64,000 nucleotides of DNA from Saliphagus infecundisoli (GTDB taxonomy: Archaea; Halobacteriota; Halobacteria; Halobacteriales; Natrialbaceae): the NCBI RefSeq assembly GCF_020177375.1, contig NZ_JAIWHV010000021.1:1-64000 (forward strand), written 5' to 3'. Below the pieces are notes generated by a model. It saw only the letters and a list, made by a program, of their open reading frames with translations, was not told the DNA's origin and made no database searches. Of this stretch, positions 53,200 through 61,930 are shown in pieces. Both the position numbers and the translations under genes were made by a program. Each line of letters begins with the position of its first letter. Position 1 is the stretch's first letter.

Positions 53200-53724
53200 C
53201 CTATGAGAGGACTGGCCGTCACCGGGAGAGTAGGTACTATAGGGTCGGAGCTGCTCGTTGACGAAATCTCCGCTCAATCGACCAATTCCTCGGAATCCGG
53301 CTGGGAACTCAAGGATCCGCCATTGGACACACTGTGGACCGACGAGGTCGGGCCCGACAACGCACATCCTGAGTATCCGCGACCCAGTTGGCCCGCGAAG
53401 ACTGGCAGAACCTTAACGGCGCCTGCCAGTTCGCCCCGGCCACAGAGGGAGAATCCCCGCCCGTCGGCCGGGACCTCAATGAGCGGATTCTAGCACCCTA
53501 TCCGGTCGAATCCGCGCTGTCGGGGATCAAGCGCTATGAACCACGAATATGTAATAGCGAGCCTGGACAGCGAACCAATCGATGGGGCCACGGTCGCGAC
53601 TGACAACCGCCATGCCGCCCTCACGTTCGATATCGGAGCAACGACTGCGCCTACCTCAACGGTGAACCGCGCTTCCACGTCTCGTCCCCTTTACGATTCA
53701 ACCAAATTGGGATGTGCCGACTAG
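53200..53724 (+). pseudogene. 5' fragment of a GH2 gene
   Basis: Pieces match the N-terminal region of the GH2 protein at 35238-38399: LDTLWTDEVGPDNAHPEYPR, then in another frame REDWQNLNGACQFAPATEGE, SPPVGRDLNERILAPYPVES and ALSGIKRYEPR. A frameshift near 53390 and loss of everything after about 53700 leave only the sugar-binding domain start. It abuts the IS630 remnant, so the deletion may be linked to that element. Confidence 0.7.
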
Positions 53725-53872
53725 CCTAAGTTCGACGATTTCAGCCGGTCGTTGACGCTAACGATCAGTTCACACTATTACTGCCACCGGCACCGGTCGT
53801 GAAAATTGAACACCATTGGTCCCCGTAAGCAGAGATAGAAACGTTCAACCGGTAATACGATGTAGTCGATGT

Positions 53873-54121
53873 ATGGACAATGTCTTTTGGGACACGATTT
53901 GTGGGATGTTACCGTGGTTTCGAATACTGGCACTCATCGACGCAGTGGTACTGGTACTTCTCTCCTTCTCGTTTCTGTACACTGATCCCGGTAGCGGCCC
54001 CTTTATCGCGGCACTTATGACATTGATTATTGTCGTGATTTCATTGGTCGTGTACGGGTTCATTGCCCATCGGTGTGCTGCACGTGAGGAAATAACATTC
54101 GACTCAACTGATGACAACTGA
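53873..54121 (+). CDS. Small two-helix membrane protein
   Basis: About 82 aa from ATG 53873 (MDNVFWDTICGMLPWFRILA); an upstream in-frame start at 53816 is less likely because the extra residues look non-native. Two hydrophobic helices, ILALIDAVVLVLLSFSFLY and FIAALMTLIIVVISLVVYGF, are joined by a short DPGSG turn, with a short acidic tail. No family recognised. It stands alone between the GH2 remnant and the transporter operon. Confidence 0.5.
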   Translation: MDNVFWDTICGMLPWFRILALIDAVVLVLLSFSFLYTDPGSGPFIAALMTLIIVVISLVVYGFIAHRCAAREEITFDSTDDN

Positions 54122-54299
54122 CCAGATAGCTAGCCAACTACCACTAACGCTCTTCGCCTTCAAATGAGGCTATTCAACATAGCGCGGGACGGCACCGCTC
54201 ACAGTTTGGATGTGAAAATGACAATTAGATAGAGGTCCGGGCTACAGAGCTTAGAAGGGATGAGCGCAGATTATTTGAGTTAAATGAAGAAGCGCGGTG

Positions 54300-55271
54300 T
54301 CAGTTTTCTTCAGCCGTGGAGTTGACGTACCGGGCCTTCAGTCGAGGATTAAAGATCTTGTCTGCGGCCTGTCCGAGCATAATGAGGCCATACGAGAGGA
54401 TTACGACGGCTGCCATCGGGAGAATAAGCCAGTGGGCCGTGTCCCACGTGTAAAGGGACCCCGCGTTGTAAGCCCGCTGCATCATCAGCCCCCAGTTCGG
54501 AAACGTCTGGGGTAGGATGCCAAGGAAGTACAGCCCGATCGATCCAAAAATTACGCCACGCGCAGCGTTGACGGTGTTAATAACAATATAGGGCATGAGA
54601 TTCGGAATGATCTCGCGGAGTAAGATCGTGCGAGTATTTAGACCCACAATCTGTGACGCCTCAATGAACGACTCTTCACGGAGGCTCAACACTTCCGAAC
54701 GCAGCGCTCGCGCGAGTCCTGCCCATGCTGGAAGACTAATGACGACGCCAACAATGAATGGTTCACGCGGTGTGAATACGATAGACAGAACGATGATCAG
54801 TGGGAGACCGGGAATTGCGATCACCGAGTCAGTGAGCGTCATCAAGGCCTGATCTATCCGGCCGCCCGAGTACCCCGATAGGGTCCCGATAGCGATGGCG
54901 ACCGTCATTGAGAAGACGGCTCCGCCGAGCATCATTTGCAACATTCCCGGGGTCGCGTGGACGATCTGACTAAGGATGTCAGCGCCGTACCGGTTTGTCC
55001 CCAGCGGATGCTCGAAATTCTGAAACGCTGGTTGTAGGACCGGCCCCGTGTTCTCAGGTTCAGGGATGAGTGCGATCCCGACCGTACCCATTAGCAGGTA
55101 AAAAGTAAGGATTGACAGTCCCACTGCCCCTCTGCGATCTGACAAGAGTATCTGCATGGGGGTTACAATATTTGCAGACAGCCAGTCTTGATATCTATCT
55201 TTTCGAGAGCGTTCGATATCTGAGACTGTATCAAACGAAGATACCTGGCTGTGGGGTTCAGAGGAACTCAT
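54300..55271 (-). CDS. dppC: Dpp/Opp-type ABC permease (DppC-like)
   Basis: The 323-aa protein has an N-terminal membrane helix after a cytoplasmic tail, then the OppC-type core: NFEHPLGTNRYGADILSQIV, further helices, and the ATPase-contacting loop EVLSLREESFIEASQIVGLN preceding RTILLREIIPNLMPYIV. It overlaps the DppB-like gene by 4 bp (ATGA) and is the last gene of the operon. In haloarchaea such transporters import peptides or oligosaccharides. The surrounding glycosidases favour oligosaccharides. Confidence 0.88.
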   Translation of the reverse strand: MSSSEPHSQVSSFDTVSDIERSRKDRYQDWLSANIVTPMQILLSDRRGAVGLSILTFYLLMGTVGIALIPEPENTGPVLQPAFQNFEHPLGTNRYGADILSQIVHATPGMLQMMLGGAVFSMTVAIAIGTLSGYSGGRIDQALMTLTDSVIAIPGLPLIIVLSIVFTPREPFIVGVVISLPAWAGLARALRSEVLSLREESFIEASQIVGLNTRTILLREIIPNLMPYIVINTVNAARGVIFGSIGLYFLGILPQTFPNWGLMMQRAYNAGSLYTWDTAHWLILPMAAVVILSYGLIMLGQAADKIFNPRLKARYVNSTAEEN

Positions 55272-56284
55272 CGGCTCCCCTCCCCACTATCTATTCGTGG
55301 ATCCAGCTTTCCATAGGTTAGATCGGCAATTATCATGCCACAGATAACGCCGATCGTGATGATCAGGAACATTCCCATCATGAGGGGGTAGTCACGATTG
55401 TTGATTGCCTTGAGTAGTAATAGTCCGGCACCTCGATACGTGAATATCTCCTCCAAAATGACCGCACCACCGAAAACGGTCCCGATAGCAAGCAGTAAGC
55501 TCGTGTACATTGGCAGGATTGCATTCCGGCCAACATAATGCAGGGCAATTCGGGTATTCGAGAGGCCACGAAGTGACGCGACCCGAAGGTAGTCCTCGCC
55601 CAAAATTCGGACGCTGTTACCGCGCATTGATAGTGATTGCCCGAATGCTGCCGGAATGGTGAACGAGATAATTGGTAGAGCCGCATGATAGAGGACGTCA
55701 GAGATATATGCGATGGAGAGGCTAGCTTCAATCTCGCCGCTGGTATATCCGCTTGTTGGGAACCAGCCCAACTGATAGCCAAGAATATACACAGAAAGTA
55801 CGCCGATGACGTAGTACGGAATTGAGGTTAAAAACGTCGCAAACGAGCTGAGCCCGATGTCGATCCTATTCCCCTCGTTGTAAGCCATCCACGCACCGAT
55901 CGTGATGCCGATCACAAACGACAGCAGGATCGAACTCGCCGTGACGAGAAGCGTCCATGGCATTGCTTCGCCAATAAGTTCTGCGACCGGCTGGTTATAC
56001 CAGATAGATTCTCCAAGATCCCCCTGCACAATTGAAATCATGTATTCAACGTACTGTTGCCAGACTGGTTTATCGGGATTGATATTGATATACGTCTCGG
56101 CAAGCTGATTAAGTCGCTGTCGTTCCTGTTCAGTGAGACTGCCTTGTGAGGTAATAAGTTGGGCTTTGAGATATTCAACAGGCCCTCCAGGCATCTGTCT
56201 GATGAGGACAAACGTGAAAGTGATAACGAGATATGCTGTGAACATACCTTGGAGAATCCGTTTACCCACCCATCGGACGTTCAT
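55268..56284 (-). CDS. dppB: Dpp/Opp-type ABC permease (DppB-like)
   Basis: The 338-aa protein starts MNVRWVGKRILQGMFTAYLV, the usual DppB first helix. FVLIRQMPGGPVEYLKAQ and an extracytoplasmic loop follow, then the permease core with the coupling loop RMRGN-type SMRGNSVRILGEDYLRVASL and LRGLSNTRIALHYVGRNAIL. Six membrane helices in the normal arrangement. It pairs with the overlapping DppC-like gene to form the channel. The binding-protein gene lies 240 bp upstream. Confidence 0.88.
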   Translation of the reverse strand: MNVRWVGKRILQGMFTAYLVITFTFVLIRQMPGGPVEYLKAQLITSQGSLTEQERQRLNQLAETYININPDKPVWQQYVEYMISIVQGDLGESIWYNQPVAELIGEAMPWTLLVTASSILLSFVIGITIGAWMAYNEGNRIDIGLSSFATFLTSIPYYVIGVLSVYILGYQLGWFPTSGYTSGEIEASLSIAYISDVLYHAALPIISFTIPAAFGQSLSMRGNSVRILGEDYLRVASLRGLSNTRIALHYVGRNAILPMYTSLLLAIGTVFGGAVILEEIFTYRGAGLLLLKAINNRDYPLMMGMFLIITIGVICGMIIADLTYGKLDPRIDSGEGSR

Positions 56285-56523
56285 GATATCACCTCATCAG
56301 CATCAATACTACCTAAAAAGGTGCCGCTTAGCAGTGACTGTTGGCCGGTGCCTTGAGAATCTCTGTAGCGGGTTGCTTTAACATGCGAGCACATAGTCAG
56401 TATGGATCAGTTTATTACTTATATCTTACTGTGAGCGGCTAGTTGCCTTCTATACAATCAAATGTTAACTATTTATTAGTTATGTTTTCCTTTCGATCTA
56501 ACCATCGTAGTCCGGCGATTCAA

Positions 56524-58425
56524 TTATTCTGTTTTCGCTTGCAGGATCGTTTTATTAGAGTCCTCTCGGGTTTCCTTAAGGAGCTGGGAGGGTGGGAACT
56601 GAATGCCCATGATGTCTGCATCTGGTTCCGGGAATTCCCAGTGATCGGTTGTAATGAGAGAGGAGAGTCCAGCGTTGGTAATGGGCATTACAGGTAGCGC
56701 CTGGTTGATAAACCAGGCGAACTGCTGTGCGTATTCCGTAAGTTCGTCTTCCTGGGCGACCGCTAGGTCGCTCTGCAACTGTCGCAAGTCGACTTCTTCG
56801 GTCTCTCCATCAGGTTCACCAAACGGTGGTAGTTCCACTGTCTCCTGTGGAACCCCGACTTCAGCGATGATCTGGGGATTGAGGACGTTTGTGGTGTAGA
56901 ACCAGGGATGTCCAGGCCCGGCAGTGACGTGCCACGTCATCGTATAATTACCTTGTGACTTTCGCTGGGACCACGAACTAGTCGAGACGGTGGTGTCAGT
57001 GAAGTCCACACCGAATTCTTCGAAGTGGGTACCTAACGTCGTCGCGATTCCTGTTGCGTCGGGCCAGCTGGCACCCATCCACTCGAACGAAACAGTTTCG
57101 CCGTCCGATGTTTGCCACATGCCATCAACTTGTTCAAGTCCGGCTTCACGCATCATTTCAGCAGCTTTCTCGGGCTGAGAACTAACGCCGTATTCTTCGA
57201 GTTGCCCTCGAGCGTCCTCGCTGAGGAGGTCCTCGGCGAGGACATCGGTGTATCCCGATACCTGCCCCAGAAGACTATGGCGTGGGTTCATATTCCGGAT
57301 GAGGCGTTCTCTATCAATGAGATATGCCAGCGCTTTGCGCGCGTTTCGTTGTCCCCAGACCGGGTGTTCATGGTTGATCACAGGCGCGATACATTCGTTA
57401 GCTGGGAGCGTGAAGTGTTCCATGTGCTCCGGGTACTGGTTCTTCGTATCTTCGGTGACTGAGTGATGGGTTGCCATGTCCATCTCGTCTGAGATCGACA
57501 TTTGCCAGATCCCGTTGTCGCTAGTCACTTGGCGGAACTCGTACTCGGGGATATTATACTCGTAAGGCCAATGTTCGTTCTGCTCGAAGATCCACCTGTC
57601 CGACTGCCGTTCGGACAGTACAAGCGGACCGTTAGCGGCCGGTTGACCACTATCGACGGCGTAGGTCCAAGACTGAAGGTCCTCTTGAGCACTGGATCGT
57701 TCATCCTCACTCAAATCCTGGTTTGCCAGTTCGATCCATTGATCCCACTCGCCCCCTTCCTTGACAATGATGAACCGGTTGAGATTGGCCTGTAGTATGT
57801 TGGTACTATATGGTCGATCTACCTCAAATACGATCGTGGTCTCGTCAGGGACTTCCATCGACTCAATCCGGTTCCAGATCGGATAATCAAGCATTTCGGC
57901 GATCCGGAACTGGTTGGCAATGTCGTTCGCTGTAACCGTAGATCCATCATTCCAGCTGTGACTGTCGTCAATCTGGATCGTCGCTGTCGTATCCTCTAAT
58001 GTGAACTCATTTCCGAGTCGAGAACGGAATTCTCCAGTGCTTGCATTGAAGGCGAACAGTTGAATGGAGTAGAACTGCTCAAATCCTGCGTGCTGGGCTG
58101 GATTATAGGGATTGAAGTGCGAATTGTCAGGGGGCGCATTTGTGAATAACGTGGCAGTCGAGTCAATTGGACTACCGTTACCACCGTTGCCACCATTGCC
58201 ACCGTTGCCATCGTCACTACCGTTGCCACCATTGCCACCGTTGCCATCGTCACTACCGTTGCCACCATTGCCACCGTTGCCATCGTCACTACCGTTACCA
58301 CCGTTGCCACCAATGCAGCCAGCCAGCCCCGACACCGCAGCGATACCCCCCATTTGAAGGATCCGCCGTCGAGACCGATTGTTAGTTGCGTGGCTACCAA
58401 CCTCTATCTCCTTTTCGGGTGCCAT
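56524..58425 (-). CDS. ABC-transporter substrate-binding lipoprotein (family 5)
   Basis: From ATG 58425 (a GTG at 58431 is also possible) the protein has 633 aa. RSRRRILQMGG is a Tat motif and SGLAGC puts the lipidated Cys at 37. A Gly/Asn/Asp repeat linker (about 38-88) precedes the mature domain with TLEDTTATIQIDDSHSWNDG, STVTANDIANQFRIAEML, WGQRNARKALAYLIDRERLI and ALPVMPITNAG, all typical of SBP family 5 (DppA/OppA). It captures oligosaccharides or peptides outside the membrane for the two permeases downstream. Confidence 0.88.
   Translation of the reverse strand: MAPEKEIEVGSHATNNRSRRRILQMGGIAAVSGLAGCIGGNGGNGSDDGNGGNGGNGSDDGNGGNGGNGSDDGNGGNGGNGGNGSPIDSTATLFTNAPPDNSHFNPYNPAQHAGFEQFYSIQLFAFNASTGEFRSRLGNEFTLEDTTATIQIDDSHSWNDGSTVTANDIANQFRIAEMLDYPIWNRIESMEVPDETTIVFEVDRPYSTNILQANLNRFIIVKEGGEWDQWIELANQDLSEDERSSAQEDLQSWTYAVDSGQPAANGPLVLSERQSDRWIFEQNEHWPYEYNIPEYEFRQVTSDNGIWQMSISDEMDMATHHSVTEDTKNQYPEHMEHFTLPANECIAPVINHEHPVWGQRNARKALAYLIDRERLIRNMNPRHSLLGQVSGYTDVLAEDLLSEDARGQLEEYGVSSQPEKAAEMMREAGLEQVDGMWQTSDGETVSFEWMGASWPDATGIATTLGTHFEEFGVDFTDTTVSTSSWSQRKSQGNYTMTWHVTAGPGHPWFYTTNVLNPQIIAEVGVPQETVELPPFGEPDGETEEVDLRQLQSDLAVAQEDELTEYAQQFAWFINQALPVMPITNAGLSSLITTDHWEFPEPDADIMGIQFPPSQLLKETREDSNKTILQAKTE
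58173..58314 (-). repeat. 36-bp tandem repeats in the lipoprotein linker
   Basis: Three near-identical 36-bp units encode GNGGNGGNGSDD, plus a shorter variant end. They form a flexible hydrophilic spacer between lipid anchor and binding domain. Copy number is likely unstable by slippage. Confidence 0.8.
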
Positions 58426-58482
58426 AATCACAACTAAGTAAATAGACCCACTTATATCTAATTGATAATAATATGATTGTTC

Positions 58483-59217
58483 GGCAGTGTCTAGTCAACG
58501 AGCGAGCAGTCCTCGGGTTTGGCTACCATAGCTACCCAAGAACTGCTCAACGTTACGCTCGAACCCGATGCGCTTGACTGTTGGGTCAAGGAGAGTACGG
58601 CGACCGCTCTGAGGCCGCTCTTAGGCGGCTCCATTCGACAGGACTCTCGCTTCGTGAAACCGCTGTAGCTTTCGAGCTGTTTGGCAAGACTCGATCCCAT
58701 CAGGCAGTATTTCAGTGGGTTAGCTGGTTGGGGAGGAAGTCCAGACCCGCCGACGGTGAAGTCGTCACGGGGCGCCGTCGACGAGACAGCTGTGATGATC
58801 GGAATTGAACGACAGTGGCTGTACGCCGCCATCAATATCGAGACGAAACTTCTGCGGATGTCTGGTTCCCCTAGACGAGGAACAGATCCAGCGGCCGCGT
58901 TTCTCGACCGACTGACCGAGAAACACGACCTCCCAAAGTCGACATTTCTCGTCGATGGAATGGGCTACCTGACCGCCCTTGCACGGTGCGATCTCCACGG
59001 TCATCTGGATGACGTCGAGCGGAATTTGATCGAGAAATGGTTCCAGACGCTCGCAATACGGATCGATCGGTTCTATCAGACGTGGATGGGGCGGCAAGCC
59101 AGTGCTCAGCGCTAGCTCACCGCCTTCATCCACTACTATAACCGGTAACGACCGATTCAGCGACTCGATTACCGTACTCCCGCCGAGGAAGTGGTGAACT
59201 GATGACTAGACACTACC
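58483..59217 (+). mobile_element. IS6-type element with degenerate transposase
   Basis: GGCAGTGTCTAGTCA at 58483-58497 and TGACTAGACACTACC at 59203-59217 are inverted repeats with one mismatch, delimiting 735 bp, a typical IS6-size element. The inside encodes a frameshifted IS6 transposase: LSLRETAVAFELFG, SHQAVFQWVSWL, DETAVMIGIERQWLYAAINI, FLDRLTEKHDLPKSTFLVDG, and DRFYQTWMG. No clear target duplication is seen. The element sits between the ATPase and binding-protein genes of the ABC transporter. Confidence 0.8.
58530..59200 (+). pseudogene. IS6 transposase, frameshifted
   Basis: The HTH part (HSTGLSLRETAVAFELFGKT) and the catalytic part (VDETAVMIGIERQWLYAAIN) are in different frames, with a shift near 58740-58780. 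A premature TAG comes after RQASAQR near 59114, followed by remnants of the C-terminal HYYNR region. The catalytic Asp of FLVDGMGYLTALAR is present, but the frameshift means no complete protein can be made. Confidence 0.75.
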
Positions 59218-59242
59218 ATTATTTGTTTAGCACCTTTCTTAT

Positions 59243-61402
59243 TCAGGTATCTTTGTTTGTAGTGAGTTCCGGGCTCTCCCAATACTCGTGATTAGGATCT
59301 TCACGGAAGCACGCAGCCTTCTGGTTATCGGCGCTTTCAGCTTCGTATAATGGGGGAGTCTGCTGAGTACAGACCTCTCTCGCCTCAGGGCAGCGAGTGT
59401 GAAACCGGCAGCCACTCGGGGGATCCACCGGATCGGGAATGTCGATAGTTCGGATCGGACTTTCGGACATTGCCTGCATCTCTCTGAGCTTTGGAGTTGC
59501 CCACCGAAGTGCCTTCGTGTAGGGATGGCGCGGCTCTCGAATGATCTGGTCCGCGGGCCCTATCTCAACGATCTCTCCAAGGTACATTACACCGATCCGA
59601 CCACCTGATTTTTCCGTGATGTACTTCGCGTTCGAGAGATCGTGAGAGATGAATAGAAAGGCCGTCTGGAATTGCTCCTGGAGCTCAAGCATGAGATCCA
59701 TCATCTCAACACGAAGCGAGACGTCTAACGCACTGATCGCTTCGTCAGCGAGAATCATGTCAGGTTCCATCAGCAGCGCACGAATGAGTGCAACTCGTTG
59801 TTTCTCGCCGCCTGAAAGCTGATGAGGATATCGTTCTGCATAATCTTCGGGTGGTGCCATTCCGACCCGGTCCAGCAGTCCCAAGATCCGGGCTTCTCGG
59901 TCAGCAGGCCCGAGGTCATTGTCGCGGTGTTTTAGGGGGAGGTCAAGTGACCTAATTACCGTACGGTTGGGATTGAGTGAACTACCTGGATCCTGGTGAA
60001 TAATCTGCAGCGAACGCCTGATCTCTTCCCACGGGATATTTGCATCCCCGGAGCCATCTTTAGCAGCCCAGATGTCTTGGCCTCGGTAAGTGACGCTACC
60101 ACCTGTTGGACGCTCAGCGCCAATTGCTGTCTTGCCCAGTGTTGTCTTTCCACAACCACTTTCACCGACCAGTGCGATCACTTCACTTTCGTGGATATCC
60201 AGATCGATACCGTCTACCGCCCGCACAGTCTCCGGTTCGGAGAAGAAGTCAAATAGCCCACTCTCCTCCTCAAAGTGCACCTCCAAATTATTAAGGGAGA
60301 CGACAGTGTCATCGCTCTGATGACCGTATGAGACATCATAACCTGATTTATTTTCATCCACTTCAGCCGATAGTAAGGGGATCTCTTCTATGGCGCGCTC
60401 CCAATAGTGACACCTAGCAGCGTGCGAGTCGCCCATGGAATAGTATCCCGGATCATTTTGGGTACAGTCCTTCTGCGCAATCGGACATCGAGGATGATAC
60501 GAACACCCGCTTGGGACATTCACTGGATCGGGACTTGAGCCCTCAATCGCCTCCATCTCATCTGCAGGTGCATCAACGTTTGGTGTAGAGTTTAGAAGCG
60601 CACGCGTATAGGGATGTCCGCTCCCTGTAACGATATCGTTGGTCGGCCCCACCTCGACGAACTCGAACGCATAAAGAACAGCGAGTCGATCGGAGAGTTC
60701 GGCGACGAGCGGCAGGTCGTGCGTAATGAAGACGATTGTGAGATCGTACTTTTCCTTTATTGTTTCCAATAATTGCAGGATCGACCGTTGCATCAGAAGG
60801 TCAAGTGCTGCAGTCGGCTCATCCATTACTAACAGTTGTGGGTCCAACACGAGGCTCAGTGCGATGAGCGCGCGCTGTTTCATCCCGCCCGAGAGCTCGT
60901 GAGGATACGCGTCAAGTACCCGATCGGGCTCAAGGTAGAGGTCAGATAAGAGTTCATGGGCCCGGCGCATCCCCTCTTCATCGTTTACATCGTGAGCGCG
61001 AATCGTCTCTAAAAAGTGACCTCGGATTTTCTTCGTCGGGTTGAACGAACTCATTGCGCCTTGGAATACCATCGAGACTTCCTCCCATCGATAGCGCTTG
61101 AGTTCTTGTTCGCTCATCCCCAACACGTCAACAGACGAATTTGGTTCGGGGGAGTAGGTGATATCGCCCGAGAGAACCCCTGGTTCAACGACGGCATCGA
61201 GAAGTGCGGATGCGAACATCGACTTTCCGCTGCCGCTCTCGCCGACGATACCGAGGGTTTCTCCCCGATGAATGTCCATGTTGACCTGATTCAGAACTTT
61301 GGAAGCTCCACGATCCATTTCAAACCTTACGCTGACGTCCTTGACTTCAAAGATCGTGTCTATAGTGTCATCTGTCTGAGATTTAGCGGACGATTGACTC
61401 AT
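59243..61402 (-). CDS. Fused double ATPase of the Dpp/Opp-type transporter (DppD-DppF)
   Basis: The start is taken at ATG 61402 or 61408 (MKMSQSSAKSQT); upstream residues in frame to 61507 look non-native. The ~719-aa protein holds two complete nucleotide-binding domains. The first has GIVGESGSGKSMFASAL, LSGGMKQRALIALSL and LLVMDEPTAALD, with the C-terminal GCSYHPRCPIAQKDC tail. The second has ALVGESGCGKTTLGKTA, LSGGEKQRVALIRAL, MILADEAISALD and GCRFHTRCPEAREVC. Dpp/Opp ATPases are normally two genes. Here one polypeptide would serve both permeases. Confidence 0.9.
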   Translation of the reverse strand: MSQSSAKSQTDDTIDTIFEVKDVSVRFEMDRGASKVLNQVNMDIHRGETLGIVGESGSGKSMFASALLDAVVEPGVLSGDITYSPEPNSSVDVLGMSEQELKRYRWEEVSMVFQGAMSSFNPTKKIRGHFLETIRAHDVNDEEGMRRAHELLSDLYLEPDRVLDAYPHELSGGMKQRALIALSLVLDPQLLVMDEPTAALDLLMQRSILQLLETIKEKYDLTIVFITHDLPLVAELSDRLAVLYAFEFVEVGPTNDIVTGSGHPYTRALLNSTPNVDAPADEMEAIEGSSPDPVNVPSGCSYHPRCPIAQKDCTQNDPGYYSMGDSHAARCHYWERAIEEIPLLSAEVDENKSGYDVSYGHQSDDTVVSLNNLEVHFEEESGLFDFFSEPETVRAVDGIDLDIHESEVIALVGESGCGKTTLGKTAIGAERPTGGSVTYRGQDIWAAKDGSGDANIPWEEIRRSLQIIHQDPGSSLNPNRTVIRSLDLPLKHRDNDLGPADREARILGLLDRVGMAPPEDYAERYPHQLSGGEKQRVALIRALLMEPDMILADEAISALDVSLRVEMMDLMLELQEQFQTAFLFISHDLSNAKYITEKSGGRIGVMYLGEIVEIGPADQIIREPRHPYTKALRWATPKLREMQAMSESPIRTIDIPDPVDPPSGCRFHTRCPEAREVCTQQTPPLYEAESADNQKAACFREDPNHEYWESPELTTNKDT

Positions 61403-61615
61403 TTTCATCGCTTCTTTAGAATACGAGCCTTGAAGCGTTATAATGATTATGCCAACCTGGTGATAGATTTGAAGAGTGCTCGTCTCGATACGAGGGCAAT
61501 GCTCCAAGCGGACCCACCTCGCCTACTTCGGTGAAGGGGTGTGTGTTTTCATTGCGGAGATGACGGTCATCGTGAAATGAAAGCCGGTCAATAAGGACGT
61601 CCAGCAGTACTAATG

Positions 61616-61929
61616 CAAGAAGATCGAGAACCACTTCAATGACCTCACGAATCCAATCTTTGGTCAGCTCCGCTTGGAGATTGAGAAATACTGCCAAGTT
61701 GAATGTAAGACAGAGTCGGAGTGGGATCAATCACACTGGTTTGAGACCATCTCGCCGGAGATTTATCGTCTGTTGCTCGGCGGATCAGCCGGCAAACACA
61801 ATAGCCATGCATCGATCAACTTGACCAGCCTCAATCGTGATCAGCCTTCACAGTACTACGCCACCCGTGCACACTACCGCGTCCGGCCACTGAAAGTGAC
61901 TGCTCTCGTAGACGTGAAGATGTTGTAGG
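61616..61929 (+). pseudogene. IS5-type transposase remnant
   Basis: One frame from about 61674 reads SPEIYRLLLGGSAGKHNSHA, SINLTSLNRDQPSQYYATRA and HYRVRPLKVTALVDVKML before a stop. This is the pattern around the first catalytic Asp of haloarchaeal IS5 transposases, although the Asp position looks changed (SINLTS for the usual IDATF). Upstream frames are broken. The ISH8-type element lies immediately to the right. Region 61409-61615 shows no gene. Confidence 0.55.
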
Positions 61930-61930
61930 G

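Noticed and set aside
58112-58385. His/Leu/Pro-rich plus-strand frames and possible CRISPR-like repeats
   Set aside because: They arise from the in-frame Gly/Asn/Asp repeats of the binding lipoprotein on the minus strand.
61416-61730. 104-codon minus-strand frame near the IS5 remnant
   Set aside because: No family resemblance, overlaps the ATPase promoter side, and the opposite strand gives recognisable transposase residues in its right part.
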